The notes beneath the pieces were generated by a model, which had not been told where the DNA came from, did not search any database, and worked only from the letters and a program-made list of their open reading frames with translations. A stretch of DNA of 64,000 bases from SCRA01 sp035533275 (GTDB lineage Bacteria > Vulcanimicrobiota > Vulcanimicrobiia > Vulcanimicrobiales > SCRA01): NCBI GenBank assembly GCA_035533275.1, contig DATLUD010000008.1, positions 185,451-249,450 of the forward strand, in the 5' to 3' direction. Shown here in pieces: positions 8,887 through 17,391 of the stretch (the stretch's first letter is position 1; every line of letters starts with the position of its first letter). The translations under genes and the position numbers were made by a program.

Positions 8887-9072
8887 GCGAGTTTAGGTAC
8901 TTTCACGGATGATTACCGATTGGGCCGATGGTACCATCACGGTGAGGGCAGCACCGAGGAAGGCCCCAACGCCCTGAGTCACTCGTTGGCTCGTCCGTCG
9001 GGGAGGTGCGCCGCTCGCGACATGCCGGGGCGGGGACTGGGGGAGTTCCCGCCCTCGCATGGTGAATGCGCT
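8887..9072. promoter_or_regulatory. Leader/intergenic region ahead of kamB with a palindrome
   Basis: This 186-bp gap separates the receiver gene from kamB on the same strand. It holds a 12-bp perfect palindrome GATGGTACCATC (8927-8938), 41 bp before the kamB start, and a small hairpin CGGTG-N7-CACCG just beyond it. I see no T-tract terminator and no recognisable cobalamin or lysine riboswitch core. The palindrome may be an operator for separate control of kamBC-kce. Confidence 0.3.
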
Positions 9073-9438
9073 CTATGCGGTGAGCAGCTGCTGGACCGCG
9101 ATGCGCAATTGCGACGGCGAGAACGGCTTGTACAGGAAGCGATTCGCTCCGGCCGCTACGGCCCGCCCTTCCATCGCGTAATTGGTGTGCCCGGTGACCA
9201 TGAGGATCGGCGTTTCCGCCGTCGCGGACAGCGCGCGCACCTTCTTCACGAACTCGATCCCGGAGATGCCGGGGAGCATGAAGTCGGAGATGACCAAGTC
9301 CGGCGCCTCGCGCTGGATCTCGATCAGCGCCTCTTCCGCGTCGGCGCAGGCGATGATCTCCGATTGAAGCGGCTTGAGCGTCACCCGGATCAGCGTCAGG
9401 ATGTCCGGATCGTCGTCCGCAACCACGATGCGGGCCAT
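9073..9438 (-). CDS. Stand-alone receiver-domain response regulator
   Basis: A 121-aa CheY-like single-domain protein. The acidic pocket is D8-D9-D10, the phospho-acceptor is D52 in LVISDFMLPG, the switch Thr is in ILMVTGHT, and the conserved Lys is in FLYKPFSPSQ. It has no output domain. I use the ATG at 9438 because the beta-1 strand MARIVVADDD starts there; the longer frame to 9507 adds an unrelated Pro-rich tail. It lies between kamA and kamB in the lysine block, same strand, with no adjacent kinase. The nearest kinase is the divergent membrane sensor at 12.6-15.6 kb. The target is unknown. Confidence 0.9.
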   Translation of the reverse strand: MARIVVADDDPDILTLIRVTLKPLQSEIIACADAEEALIEIQREAPDLVISDFMLPGISGIEFVKKVRALSATAETPILMVTGHTNYAMEGRAVAAGANRFLYKPFSPSQLRIAVQQLLTA

Positions 9439-9534
9439 AGTCCCTAGGATTTCTGACCCCGAGGCGCGTTCCCCCGGAGGAGCGGGGGAGGGTCGTGTAA
9501 AGCCCATGTAAAGAGCGCGTCGACCCTGCGCCGA

Positions 9535-10920
9535 TCACGCGCCCGCGGCGGCGCGCACGGCGGCGGCAACCATCCGATCCTGCTCGGCGGGATCGCGCCA
9601 CCTCGCCTGAGCCTCGGGCGAGAGCTGGTCGACCGGGTCGAAGTAGAGGAACCACCGGTCGGGCTTGACGCTGGGGGCGCTGTAGACGGCGATGCCGTTC
9701 TCGCGGTCGTAGTGGTCGTAGCTGTGGACGTCCCGCTTGCCGCCGCCGCCCGGGGCGTCGCAGATGAAGGTCGGCGTGTTGAATCCCGCCGTCGAGCCGC
9801 GGACGAACTTCTCGATGGTCACGGCCGTCTCGACCGTCGTGCGCAGGTCCTCGACGCCCTTGGTCATGTCGTGCATGTACACATAGTAGGGGTGGACGTT
9901 GAGGTAGCCCAGGCGCTTCATCAGCAGCCGCATGACCTCCGGCGCGTCGTTCACGCCCCGGATGAGGACGGTCTGGTTGCGCACGAGCACGGCGCGCTCG
10001 AACAGCGCTTGCATGGCCTGCTGCGTGATCCACGTGATCTCGTTGGGGTGGTTGAAGTGCGTGTGCAGGACCACGTCCTTCCCCATCTTCCGGCCGCGGT
10101 CCACCACGGCCGTCAGCGCGTCGAGCCACGCATCGTCGGTGAGGATCTTGCTGGGCATCACGGCGGGTCCCTTGGTCGCGAAGCGCAGACGCCGCACGTG
10201 GGAAATGTCCAGGAGCGCATCGCCGATGCGCCGCAGGCTCTTGGCCGGCAACTGGTAGGTGTCTCCGCCCGAGATCACGATGTCCTCCAGCTCCGGCCGC
10301 GAGGCGATGTACGCAAACGCGTCCTGCCACCGCTTGGGGTCCGTCGCGAGCTCGGCCTTCTCCACCGTCTCCGTGTCGCCCCCGATGGCGTACGCACGGG
10401 TGCAGAAGCGGCAGTAGACGGGACACGTGTTCAGCGGCAGGAAGAGCGCCTTGTCCTCATACCGGTGCGTGAGGCCCGGCACCGGCGAGTCCTCGAGCTC
10501 GTGAAGGGAGTCGAGGGCGAGCTTGGGATGGTCGGGGAGCATTCGCGATGCCAGCGGGATGAACTGAATGCGGATGGGATCGCGATAGGGGTCGCTCCAG
10601 TCGATCAGCGAGAGGATGTACGGGGAGACGCGAACGTTCATCGGCGCACGACGGAAGCCCGCCCGCAGATCCTCGACAAAGGCCGCCGGCGCCAGGTCCC
10701 GGACGGTCTCCACGAGCTCGTCGGGCGTCTTCACCGAGTTGCGGTACTGCCAGACGTGATCGAGAAACGTCGCTTCGTCGACGTCCTCGAACTTCGGAAT
10801 CGCGCGCCAGAACTCTCCCTGGCGCAGCTGCGTGTGCTCGAGAGCCTCGGGCGGAGCGGGCGGCTTCACGCCCTTGCTGACGGTGGTGGCGTGCTGGCGC
10901 GTGAGATCGATGGCAGACAT
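9535..10920 (-). CDS. kamA: Lysine 2,3-aminomutase
   Basis: Radical-SAM, PLP-dependent enzyme converting L-lysine to beta-lysine, 461 aa. The [4Fe-4S] motif is CPVYCRFC (CxxxCxxC), and the PLP-binding PGGGGK motif is preceded by Asp (DAPGGGGK), the residue that holds the lysine amino group in characterised KamA. The ATG at 10920 has GAGG at a good distance; the open frame upstream is only read-through of kdd in another frame. It sits 8 bp after kdd. Glutamate or arginine 2,3-aminomutase would be the alternatives, but the kdd/kce context favours lysine. Confidence 0.93.
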   Translation of the reverse strand: MSAIDLTRQHATTVSKGVKPPAPPEALEHTQLRQGEFWRAIPKFEDVDEATFLDHVWQYRNSVKTPDELVETVRDLAPAAFVEDLRAGFRRAPMNVRVSPYILSLIDWSDPYRDPIRIQFIPLASRMLPDHPKLALDSLHELEDSPVPGLTHRYEDKALFLPLNTCPVYCRFCTRAYAIGGDTETVEKAELATDPKRWQDAFAYIASRPELEDIVISGGDTYQLPAKSLRRIGDALLDISHVRRLRFATKGPAVMPSKILTDDAWLDALTAVVDRGRKMGKDVVLHTHFNHPNEITWITQQAMQALFERAVLVRNQTVLIRGVNDAPEVMRLLMKRLGYLNVHPYYVYMHDMTKGVEDLRTTVETAVTIEKFVRGSTAGFNTPTFICDAPGGGGKRDVHSYDHYDRENGIAVYSAPSVKPDRWFLYFDPVDQLSPEAQARWRDPAEQDRMVAAAVRAAAGA

Positions 10921-10928
10921 GGTGTCCT

Positions 10929-11978
10929 CTACGCTGGTTGGGGAACGGTGAAGCGCCGCCGGAAGTAGTCCGCGAGGGCGGCGTGGTCGCGAACGGTGTC
11001 GAGGGCGATCTGCGCGTGGCCGCGCGAGTACCCGTTGCCGATGAGCAGGTCGACGTCTCTGCCCACGCCTTCCGCGCCGAGCGCCGCGGCCGTGAACGAG
11101 GTCGCCATGTTGAAGAAATAGACGATGCCCCGCTCCCGGCAGGCCAGGATCGAGGAGAGCTCCGTTCCGGGCACGTTCACGCAGTTGATGACCACGTCGA
11201 CCTCGTCTGCGGCGACGGTGGAGAGCGCGTGCAGGCACGAGAGCGCGTCGCGCGCGTCGGCCTCGACCAGCGCGTCGAGATATCCTTCGCGCTGGAGCAG
11301 CCGCGTCGAGTCCGTGGCCGCCCGCTCCAGGCCGTAGACGCGTCCCTGAGCGCCGACGGCGACCCGTGCCTGCGCCGCGCAGAGCATCCCGCTCTTCCCG
11401 CCGGCGCCGAAGATCAGAACCCGGTCGCCGGGCCGACAGATGCGGCGCGTCTGCGCCGGGGCCCCCGCGACGTCGAGCACGGCCAGCGCCACCTCCAGCT
11501 CCAAGTCGTCGGGGAGGCGAGCGTAGAGGCCGCTTTCGAAGAGGATCGCCTTGCCCCGCACGCGGAGCCGCTCGCACGCGGTCTCCACCTGGAGCACCTC
11601 GTCGATGACGAGGGGCGTCAGCGAGAGCGAGACGAGCGTGGCGACGCGGTCGCCGACGGCGAGATTCGCTCGTTCGCGCAGGTGCTCGCCGATCTCCGCG
11701 ACGCGCCCCACGAGCATCCCTCCGCTTCCCGTTGCCGGGTTGTGCTGTTTGCCCCGCTCGCGCACGGTGCGCGAGACCTGCTCGGCGATGGCGGCGGGAT
11801 CTCCCCCGCAGGCCTCGCTCATCTGCCGAAACGAAGCCGAGTCGATGTTGAGCGCATCGACGTCGATCAGGATCTCGTTGGCGAGAGCGCGCGGCGCGTT
11901 GTCGATCCGCCAGGCCGCTTGCGGCATCGCGCCGGCGGGCTCGATCACGCGGTGCGAGCCGTAGCGGCAGAGCCTCAC
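10929..11978 (-). CDS. kdd: L-erythro-3,5-diaminohexanoate dehydrogenase
   Basis: NAD(P)-dependent dehydrogenase that oxidises 3,5-diaminohexanoate to 5-amino-3-oxohexanoate, the step before Kce; 349 aa. A Rossmann nucleotide-binding loop reads VLIFGAGGKSGML, and the N-terminal part carries the family's NPATGSGGMLVGRV segment. The start is taken as GTG at 11978: it overlaps the lrp stop (GTGA), and GGAGGAAGG sits just upstream. A TTG at 11996 is possible but has no advantage. Its substrate is made by KamDE, which is not encoded in this window. Confidence 0.88.
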   Translation of the reverse strand: MRLCRYGSHRVIEPAGAMPQAAWRIDNAPRALANEILIDVDALNIDSASFRQMSEACGGDPAAIAEQVSRTVRERGKQHNPATGSGGMLVGRVAEIGEHLRERANLAVGDRVATLVSLSLTPLVIDEVLQVETACERLRVRGKAILFESGLYARLPDDLELEVALAVLDVAGAPAQTRRICRPGDRVLIFGAGGKSGMLCAAQARVAVGAQGRVYGLERAATDSTRLLQREGYLDALVEADARDALSCLHALSTVAADEVDVVINCVNVPGTELSSILACRERGIVYFFNMATSFTAAALGAEGVGRDVDLLIGNGYSRGHAQIALDTVRDHAALADYFRRRFTVPQPA

Positions 11979-12478
11979 GCCGACGCCTTCCTCCAAAACG
12001 ACGGCTCGTCCGCCTCGGCAAGCTCTTGCAGCGGCACGGCCGCGCGCTCGTACGACGTGGCCAGGATGACGGTCGTTCGCGTGCGCGCGGCGCCGGGGAT
12101 CTGCTTCAGCCGCGTCAGCAGCGCGTCGAGGTGACGCGTGTTGCGCGTGGCGACCTTCAGCATGTAGGAGTCCTCGCCGGCCACGCTGTGCACCTCGAGG
12201 ACCTCGGGCAGAGCCGAGACCTGGCCGACGAAGGTGTCGTAGTCGCAGTCGGGAGTGGTGATCACCCCGATGAACGCATTGACCGCGAGCCCGACGCGTT
12301 CGAGGTCGAGACGGGCCCCGTATTGAACCAACACACCCCGGTCCTCGAGCTTCCGGATCCGGTCGTGCACGGCCGGCGGACGGAGGCCGATGGCCTCGCC
12401 CAACTCGGCGTAGGTGGAACGCGCGTTCCGCTGGAGCGCCTCCAGCAAGGCGAGGTCGGTACGATCCAAGTCGGCCAT
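11975..12478 (-). CDS. Lrp/AsnC-family transcriptional regulator
   Basis: A 167-aa regulator. An N-terminal winged helix-turn-helix (residues about 5-50, including ARSTYAELGEAIGLRPPAVHDRIRKLE) precedes an effector-binding RAM domain with the SVAGEDSYMLKV strand. Such proteins sense amino acids. As first gene of the lysine block, overlapping kdd by 4 bases, it is the likely local regulator, possibly responding to lysine. A palindrome spans its own ribosome-binding site (see the operator entry), suggesting autoregulation. The ATG at 12478 has CGGAGG 4 bases upstream. Confidence 0.92.
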   Translation of the reverse strand: MADLDRTDLALLEALQRNARSTYAELGEAIGLRPPAVHDRIRKLEDRGVLVQYGARLDLERVGLAVNAFIGVITTPDCDYDTFVGQVSALPEVLEVHSVAGEDSYMLKVATRNTRHLDALLTRLKQIPGAARTRTTVILATSYERAAVPLQELAEADEPSFWRKASA

Positions 12479-12482
12479 AGCC

Positions 12483-12506
12483 TCCGAATATTCATATATG
12501 TTCGGA
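12483..12506. promoter_or_regulatory. Palindromic operator candidate overlapping the lrp ribosome-binding site
   Basis: A 24-bp imperfect palindrome with perfect ends TCCGAA (12483-12488) and TTCGGA (12501-12506) and an AT-rich centre. Nine of twelve positions per half match. It begins 4 bases upstream of the lrp start codon and includes the GGAGG of its ribosome-binding site. The size, AT-rich core and position fit an Lrp/AsnC-family site, which would block its own promoter or translation. The 142-bp divergent gap also serves the sensor kinase gene at 12621. Confidence 0.55.
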
Positions 12507-12620
12507 AGATTCCCTCTTTGACCGCGATCTATTCGCCAAGATTGGAATTGAGCCGAACGAATCGGCGACTCGACGCCTTCGTTAAGGCACCTGGCGCCCG
12601 CTCCGATAACTGAAGGAATC

Positions 12621-15575
12621 GTGCGCTCTAGCGTAAGGCCGGGATATCAAGTCGACGACTTTGCCGGGGCCTATCTGGGCTTTGCCGCCGGCAGTGCGTT
12701 GCTGTGGATCGGCTCGGACGTGCTCCGAAAGCAGGCGGGGGCGGTCCCCGGCTGGGCGTTGCCGCTAGCCGGCGCCGCGCTCGCCGTGGCCGCTCTGGCG
12801 TTCGCGGGAGCCGACGTCCTCGACGCCCCAGCGCCCCTGCGGTGGGCCCTCCGGCTAACGTACGCCGCGACGCTGGCCGCCGGCGGCGCGATCGTCTTTC
12901 CCACGCTTCACGGGCTCGGAAGCTTGCTGGTCGCGTTCGCGGCGGGCGTCGCCGGCCGCGCCGCCAGCCGCCGCGCGCTCTCCGCCGCTCTGGGTCTCTG
13001 GTGCGCCGCGACGGCGGCATGGAGCTTCCTGCCGCACGCGTTCCCGCCATGGGTCGGCGCTCCGTTCGCGGGCTTGCCGGGGGGCGCCGTGATCTTCGGG
13101 GCGATCGGCGTGCTCGCCGCGGTCGCGCCGGCGCGCCTGCGTCGCCCCGCCGTCCTCGCGCTGGGCGCCCAGATCATCATCCTCTCCGGCATCCACGCCG
13201 CGCAGGGCATGTACGTCGCTCCTTTCGTCGGCTGGCCGGCGGCGGCGGGCCTCGCCGCCGGGGCGTTCGCCGATGGCCCCGTCGCCTGGCCCCGCAGCCT
13301 GCGCGCCGTCCTAGGCAGGAGGATCGCCTTCGTCGCGTTTGCCGCCCTGTGGGTCTGCGCGTCGGCTGCGGCTTTGGCGTTGGGCCACCAGGCGCAGGCG
13401 CAAGCGGTCCAGCTGACCCGACAGGCCGTCAAGCGGGCCGGGTTCGAGCTCGATCTCGTCGGCCGCACGATGGAGGGTCTCGCCGTGATCAGTCCCACCG
13501 GCGACCCCCTGCGCATCGCCGAGATCCTCGAGGAGGGCGACGTTCCGATTCTCTGGGCAGCGCGGATCTCGGCTGACGGCGCCATCGTCGACGCCTGGCC
13601 GGCGAGCACGTTCGCCGCTGCGCCGGCCGCGCTTCGCTCCTCGGTCCTGGCCACCGCACGCAAGGCCGTCGCCACGCACGGGCTCACGACGTCACCGTTC
13701 TTCGCCTCGCCGCGCCAAACGCTCGTGGCAACGGCGGAGCCCTTGAGCTATCCTCGGACCGGCGCCGTCGTCGCCGTCTACGACGTCCGAGCGTTCCTCA
13801 CCACCATCGCCACGATCGACGGTACCCCCCCTGTCACGGTGAGCCTCACCGACGGTTCCCTGAGCGCTGGGACCGTGGCGCCCAAGCCCGGCTCCGCGTT
13901 CTCAACGCTCGACATCGTCACGGCGCGCGCCTTCCCGGTCCCGGGCAGCGAGCGTCCATGGCGCATCGCGGCTGCGTACTCCACCGCGACCCTGTTGGGG
14001 GCGACTGAGCGCCGGGCCGCGGCCATTCTCGCCGCCCTGCTCGTTGCGGCGGTCGCGATCCTCTGGGTCTCCTCCAAGTTCGCCGAAGCGATCGCGCGCC
14101 CGATCCGCGACGTCCGCGAGCGTGCCGGGCGAATCGCCGACGGTGAGCCCTTCGAGCCCATCGCAGCCAATAACGAGGAGCTCGCGGAGCTGGTCTCCAC
14201 CCTCGACCGGGTCAGCCGGACCATCCGCTCGCGCGATCACGCCCTGACGCTCGCGCACGACTTGACGCTGGGCACGTTCGGTCTGCACGAGACCGAGGTC
14301 GTGCGCGCCATGGCCGAGCGCGCGGTCTCGAGTTACTTCGGGATCTCGGAGTGCGCTCGCATATCCGAGGGCGCACCGGCGGAGGCCGGCGAGGAGGCCG
14401 CGGTAACCCGGCCTGCCGCCGACGGCGCGGCGACCATGATCCGCTGCCCGTTACGCGCCGCCCGCTCGACGCTGGAAGTGCGCCTCCCCCACGTCATCTC
14501 CGACGACGACCTCTCCTCGCTCTCCCTCTTGGCGGACACGGCGGATCTGGCCATCGGCTCCTCCGCGCTCCTGCGCTGGCTGGGCCAGGAGCGGAGCCTC
14601 GTCGACAGCATCTACGCGAGCGTGCCGGTAGGCATCGTGCTCGCGGACCAATACGGGCACATCGTCCTCGCGAACGACGCGGCCGCGCGCCTGCTCGAGG
14701 GCTCTCCCGGTGAGATCGTCGGGCGCCGTCTCGCCGAGTGCCTGGGCACCGAGGGGCTGCACGACGGGCGCATTCGCGTCGGCGCGGAGCGGCGCCCGGT
14801 GGAGGTGCTCGTGCACCCCGACGCCGACGGGGCGCGGTCCCTCGTGGTGTTGCGCGATCTCACCGAGCAAGAGGCCCTGGAGGGGCTCAAGGCCGAGTTC
14901 ACGGCCGCCGTCTCGCACGATCTGCGCACTCCTCTGACCGCCGTCAAGGGATTCGCCGTCCTGCTCCAGGAGCGCACGGATCTCGATCCGGAGGCGCGCG
15001 AGATCCTCATGCTGATCGATCGCGCCGCGAACCGGCTGACGCGGATGATCGACGACCTCATGCAGACGGCGCTGCTGGAGAGCGGACGCGTGGCGCTCGT
15101 GGTCGAGCCGATCGCGCTGGGCTCCGCCGTGCGCGGCCTCATGCTCTTCGAGGGCGAGTCGCAGTCGCACCAGCTGGTGGTGGAGGTTCCTCCGCAGCTG
15201 GCGGTGCTGGCCGATCGCGATCGCCTCGAGCAGGTCCTGGTGAACTTGGTCGGCAACGCCTACAAGTACGCTCCGCGCGGACGCATCCTCGTGCGCGCTC
15301 GCGCCGTCGGCGAGGATCGCGTCGAGATCGCCGTCAGCGACGACGGACCCGGCATCGCTCCGGACGAACAGGAGCGCATCTTCGAGAAGTTCTACCAAGC
15401 GGCGGGACAAGGCAAGCGGCGTCGAGGAGTGGGCTTGGGCCTCTACATCTCACGGGAGTTGATCGAGCGCATGGGCGGCACGCTGACGGTGCGCTCCGTC
15501 CCGGGCTTCGGCGCCACGTTCGCCGTGGCGCTGCGCGCCGCGGAGCTCGGTTCGCGTGCGGAGCGGAGCGCATGA
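12621..15575 (+). CDS. Membrane sensor histidine kinase (HAMP-PAS-HisKA-HATPase)
   Basis: A 984-aa kinase. Residues 1 to about 255 contain several membrane helices. An extracytoplasmic sensing region (about 260-470) and another helix (AAAILAALLVAAVAILWV) follow. Then come a HAMP linker (ARPIRDVRERAGRIADGE), a GAF-like region, a PAS domain (SIYASVPVGIVLADQYGHI), HisKA with phospho-acceptor H766 (VSHDLRTPL), and HATPase_c with N box NLVGNAYKYAP, DDGPGI and GVGLGLYIS. The GTG start has AAGGA just upstream. It overlaps the next gene by 4 bases (ATGA), so the receiver-GGDEF protein is its likely partner. The signal is unknown. Confidence 0.92.
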   Translation: MRSSVRPGYQVDDFAGAYLGFAAGSALLWIGSDVLRKQAGAVPGWALPLAGAALAVAALAFAGADVLDAPAPLRWALRLTYAATLAAGGAIVFPTLHGLGSLLVAFAAGVAGRAASRRALSAALGLWCAATAAWSFLPHAFPPWVGAPFAGLPGGAVIFGAIGVLAAVAPARLRRPAVLALGAQIIILSGIHAAQGMYVAPFVGWPAAAGLAAGAFADGPVAWPRSLRAVLGRRIAFVAFAALWVCASAAALALGHQAQAQAVQLTRQAVKRAGFELDLVGRTMEGLAVISPTGDPLRIAEILEEGDVPILWAARISADGAIVDAWPASTFAAAPAALRSSVLATARKAVATHGLTTSPFFASPRQTLVATAEPLSYPRTGAVVAVYDVRAFLTTIATIDGTPPVTVSLTDGSLSAGTVAPKPGSAFSTLDIVTARAFPVPGSERPWRIAAAYSTATLLGATERRAAAILAALLVAAVAILWVSSKFAEAIARPIRDVRERAGRIADGEPFEPIAANNEELAELVSTLDRVSRTIRSRDHALTLAHDLTLGTFGLHETEVVRAMAERAVSSYFGISECARISEGAPAEAGEEAAVTRPAADGAATMIRCPLRAARSTLEVRLPHVISDDDLSSLSLLADTADLAIGSSALLRWLGQERSLVDSIYASVPVGIVLADQYGHIVLANDAAARLLEGSPGEIVGRRLAECLGTEGLHDGRIRVGAERRPVEVLVHPDADGARSLVVLRDLTEQEALEGLKAEFTAAVSHDLRTPLTAVKGFAVLLQERTDLDPEAREILMLIDRAANRLTRMIDDLMQTALLESGRVALVVEPIALGSAVRGLMLFEGESQSHQLVVEVPPQLAVLADRDRLEQVLVNLVGNAYKYAPRGRILVRARAVGEDRVEIAVSDDGPGIAPDEQERIFEKFYQAAGQGKRRRGVGLGLYISRELIERMGGTLTVRSVPGFGATFAVALRAAELGSRAERSA

Positions 15576-16474
15576 GCGCACGGATACCGGTCGTCGTCGT
15601 CATCGACGACGAGGACGAGATGCTCCAGCTCGAGCGCCTCACGCTCGAGGCCCTTCCCAGCCGCGTGTTCGCGTATCGCGACGCCGAGGAGGCACTCGGA
15701 GCGATGCGCAGCAATCCGCCGGACGTCATCGTCACGGACGTGATGCTCCCCGGGATGTCGGGAACGGAGCTGATTGCCGCACTGCGCGCGGAGCCGAGGA
15801 CGCGCCACGTCCCCGTCGTGCTGGTCACGGCCCGCGGCGAGGTGACCGAGCGCGTGTTGGGCCTTGAGCTCGGGGCCGCCGATTACATCGCCAAGCCGTT
15901 CTATCCGGCGGAACTGCGCGCGCGCGTGGCGGCGGCGTTGCGCGGCAAGGCGCTGGAGCCCCAGCTCCGCGCGGAGCGCGTGGAGCTGGCGCAAGCCGCC
16001 TACACCGACGCGCTCACGGGCGCCGCGAACCGCCGGGCCTTCGAGGACGCCCTCGAAGCGGCCGTCGCGTTCGCGTCTCGCACGCGGCGTCCCCTCAGCC
16101 TGCTCTACGTCGATCTCGACGCCTTCAAGGAGCTCAACGACCGCAAGGGCCACGCCGAGGGAGACCGCGCCCTGCAGCGCGTGGCATCCACCCTGCTGAG
16201 TTCCGTGCGCGGCACCGATACGGTGGCGCGGATCGGCGGCGACGAGTTCGCCGTGATCCTGCTCGGCTGCGACATCACCGATGCCGAAAACTTCACGAAT
16301 CGCCTCTTCCGCGCCGCCGGTCAGGACGCCATCGCCTCGTTCTCAGCGGGCGTGGCAACGTCGCGCAGCGTCGTCGACGGCGACGCCACGACGTTGCGCG
16401 CGGCCGCCGACCGCGCGCTCTACCAAGCCAAAGCCGCCGGGCGCGGCGTGTGGAGGAGCGAAGCCCTGCCGTAA
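15572..16474 (+). CDS. Response regulator with GGDEF diguanylate cyclase output
   Basis: A 300-aa two-domain regulator. The receiver (about 1-125) has acidic residues D12-D13, phospho-acceptor D56 in IVTDVMLPG, and Lys in YIAKPFYP. The C-terminal cyclase has an intact GGDEF at 222-226 and an RxxD inhibitory site (R213, D216) exactly five residues before it, so product feedback is expected. Together with the overlapping kinase gene this forms a system that converts a membrane signal into c-di-GMP. A c-di-GMP link elsewhere in the window is possible through the YajQ-like protein at 49.8 kb. Confidence 0.95.
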   Translation: MSARIPVVVVIDDEDEMLQLERLTLEALPSRVFAYRDAEEALGAMRSNPPDVIVTDVMLPGMSGTELIAALRAEPRTRHVPVVLVTARGEVTERVLGLELGAADYIAKPFYPAELRARVAAALRGKALEPQLRAERVELAQAAYTDALTGAANRRAFEDALEAAVAFASRTRRPLSLLYVDLDAFKELNDRKGHAEGDRALQRVASTLLSSVRGTDTVARIGGDEFAVILLGCDITDAENFTNRLFRAAGQDAIASFSAGVATSRSVVDGDATTLRAAADRALYQAKAAGRGVWRSEALP

Positions 16475-16488
16475 GGTAACGAGGCGTC

Positions 16489-17379
16489 ATGGCGCTACTC
16501 GAGCGGGCGATTTCGAGCCCGGGTTTCCAAGAGCGGTTCTTCTTTCTGGCCAAACGGTTCGTCGCCGGCGAGACCGTCGACTCCGCCATCGAGGCGGTGA
16601 AGGCGCTCAACGCCGATGGCCTGACCGCGACGCTCGACTTTCTCGGCGAGGACGTCTTTCAGGTGGACGAGGCGCGCGCCTCGGCTGAACAGACGCTGCG
16701 CACCGTCGAGGCCGTCGACCGGGCCGGCGTCGACGCGAACCTCTCGCTCAAGCTGACCGCCCTGGGCCTCTCCATCGACGAGAATCTCGCTGCGGAGCAC
16801 GTCTCGCAGATCGCTGCGCGCGCCGCGCGCAACCGCGACCCGTTCGTGCGCATCGACATGGAAGGCAGCGGCGTCCTGGACGCCACGCTGCGCGCGTTCG
16901 AGCGCGTCTACGCCCAGCACCGCAACGTCGGCATCGTCCTGCAGTCGTATCTCCACCGCACGGAGCGCGACGTGGAGTGGGCCCTCGGTCTCGGCGCCCG
17001 CGTGCGCATCGTCAAGGGCGCCTACAAAGAGCCCCCGTCCATCGCGTACAAGGACATGGCGGAGATCCGCCGGAGTTACCTGCGCGCCGCGCGAGAGCTG
17101 CTCACGCGCGGCAACTACCCGGCCATCGCCACGCACGATCTCTCGCTCATCGAGGCCGTCAAGCGGATGACTGCGGAGTGCGGCATCTCCAAGGACCGCT
17201 TCGAGTTCCAGCTGCTCTACGGTCTCCGTCCCGAGACCCAGCGCGCGCTGGTGCGCGAAGGCTACCGCGTGCGCGTGTACGTCCCCTTCGGCACCCACTG
17301 GGCCGGGTATTTCTACCGCCGCCTGGCCGAGCGCAAGGAGAACGTCTTCTTCGTCTTGGGCTCGCTGTTGCGCAAGTAG
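16489..17379 (+). CDS. Proline dehydrogenase (monofunctional)
   Basis: FAD-dependent enzyme oxidising proline to pyrroline-5-carboxylate, first step of proline use as carbon and nitrogen source; 296 aa, the size of stand-alone PRODH rather than PutA. Visible family features: LSLKLTALGLSID, the RIVKGAYKEP strand with the FAD-contacting Lys, TH at ATHDLSLI, and the C-terminal substrate motif RVYVPFGTHWAGYFYRRLAER, whose two Arg residues bind the proline carboxylate. The ATG has GAGGCG 3 bases upstream. It starts 14 bp after the GGDEF gene, so it may be co-transcribed. No pyrroline-5-carboxylate dehydrogenase is nearby. Confidence 0.92.
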   Translation: MALLERAISSPGFQERFFFLAKRFVAGETVDSAIEAVKALNADGLTATLDFLGEDVFQVDEARASAEQTLRTVEAVDRAGVDANLSLKLTALGLSIDENLAAEHVSQIAARAARNRDPFVRIDMEGSGVLDATLRAFERVYAQHRNVGIVLQSYLHRTERDVEWALGLGARVRIVKGAYKEPPSIAYKDMAEIRRSYLRAARELLTRGNYPAIATHDLSLIEAVKRMTAECGISKDRFEFQLLYGLRPETQRALVREGYRVRVYVPFGTHWAGYFYRRLAERKENVFFVLGSLLRK

Positions 17380-17391
17380 CTCCGCCGGGAA

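Noticed and set aside
8887..9072. Cobalamin or lysine riboswitch before kamB
   Set aside because: The conserved cores of these riboswitches are not present.
9535..12021. 828-codon frame extending kamA upstream
   Set aside because: The extra part is read-through of the kdd region in a different frame; KamA homology begins at ATG 10920, which has its own ribosome-binding site.
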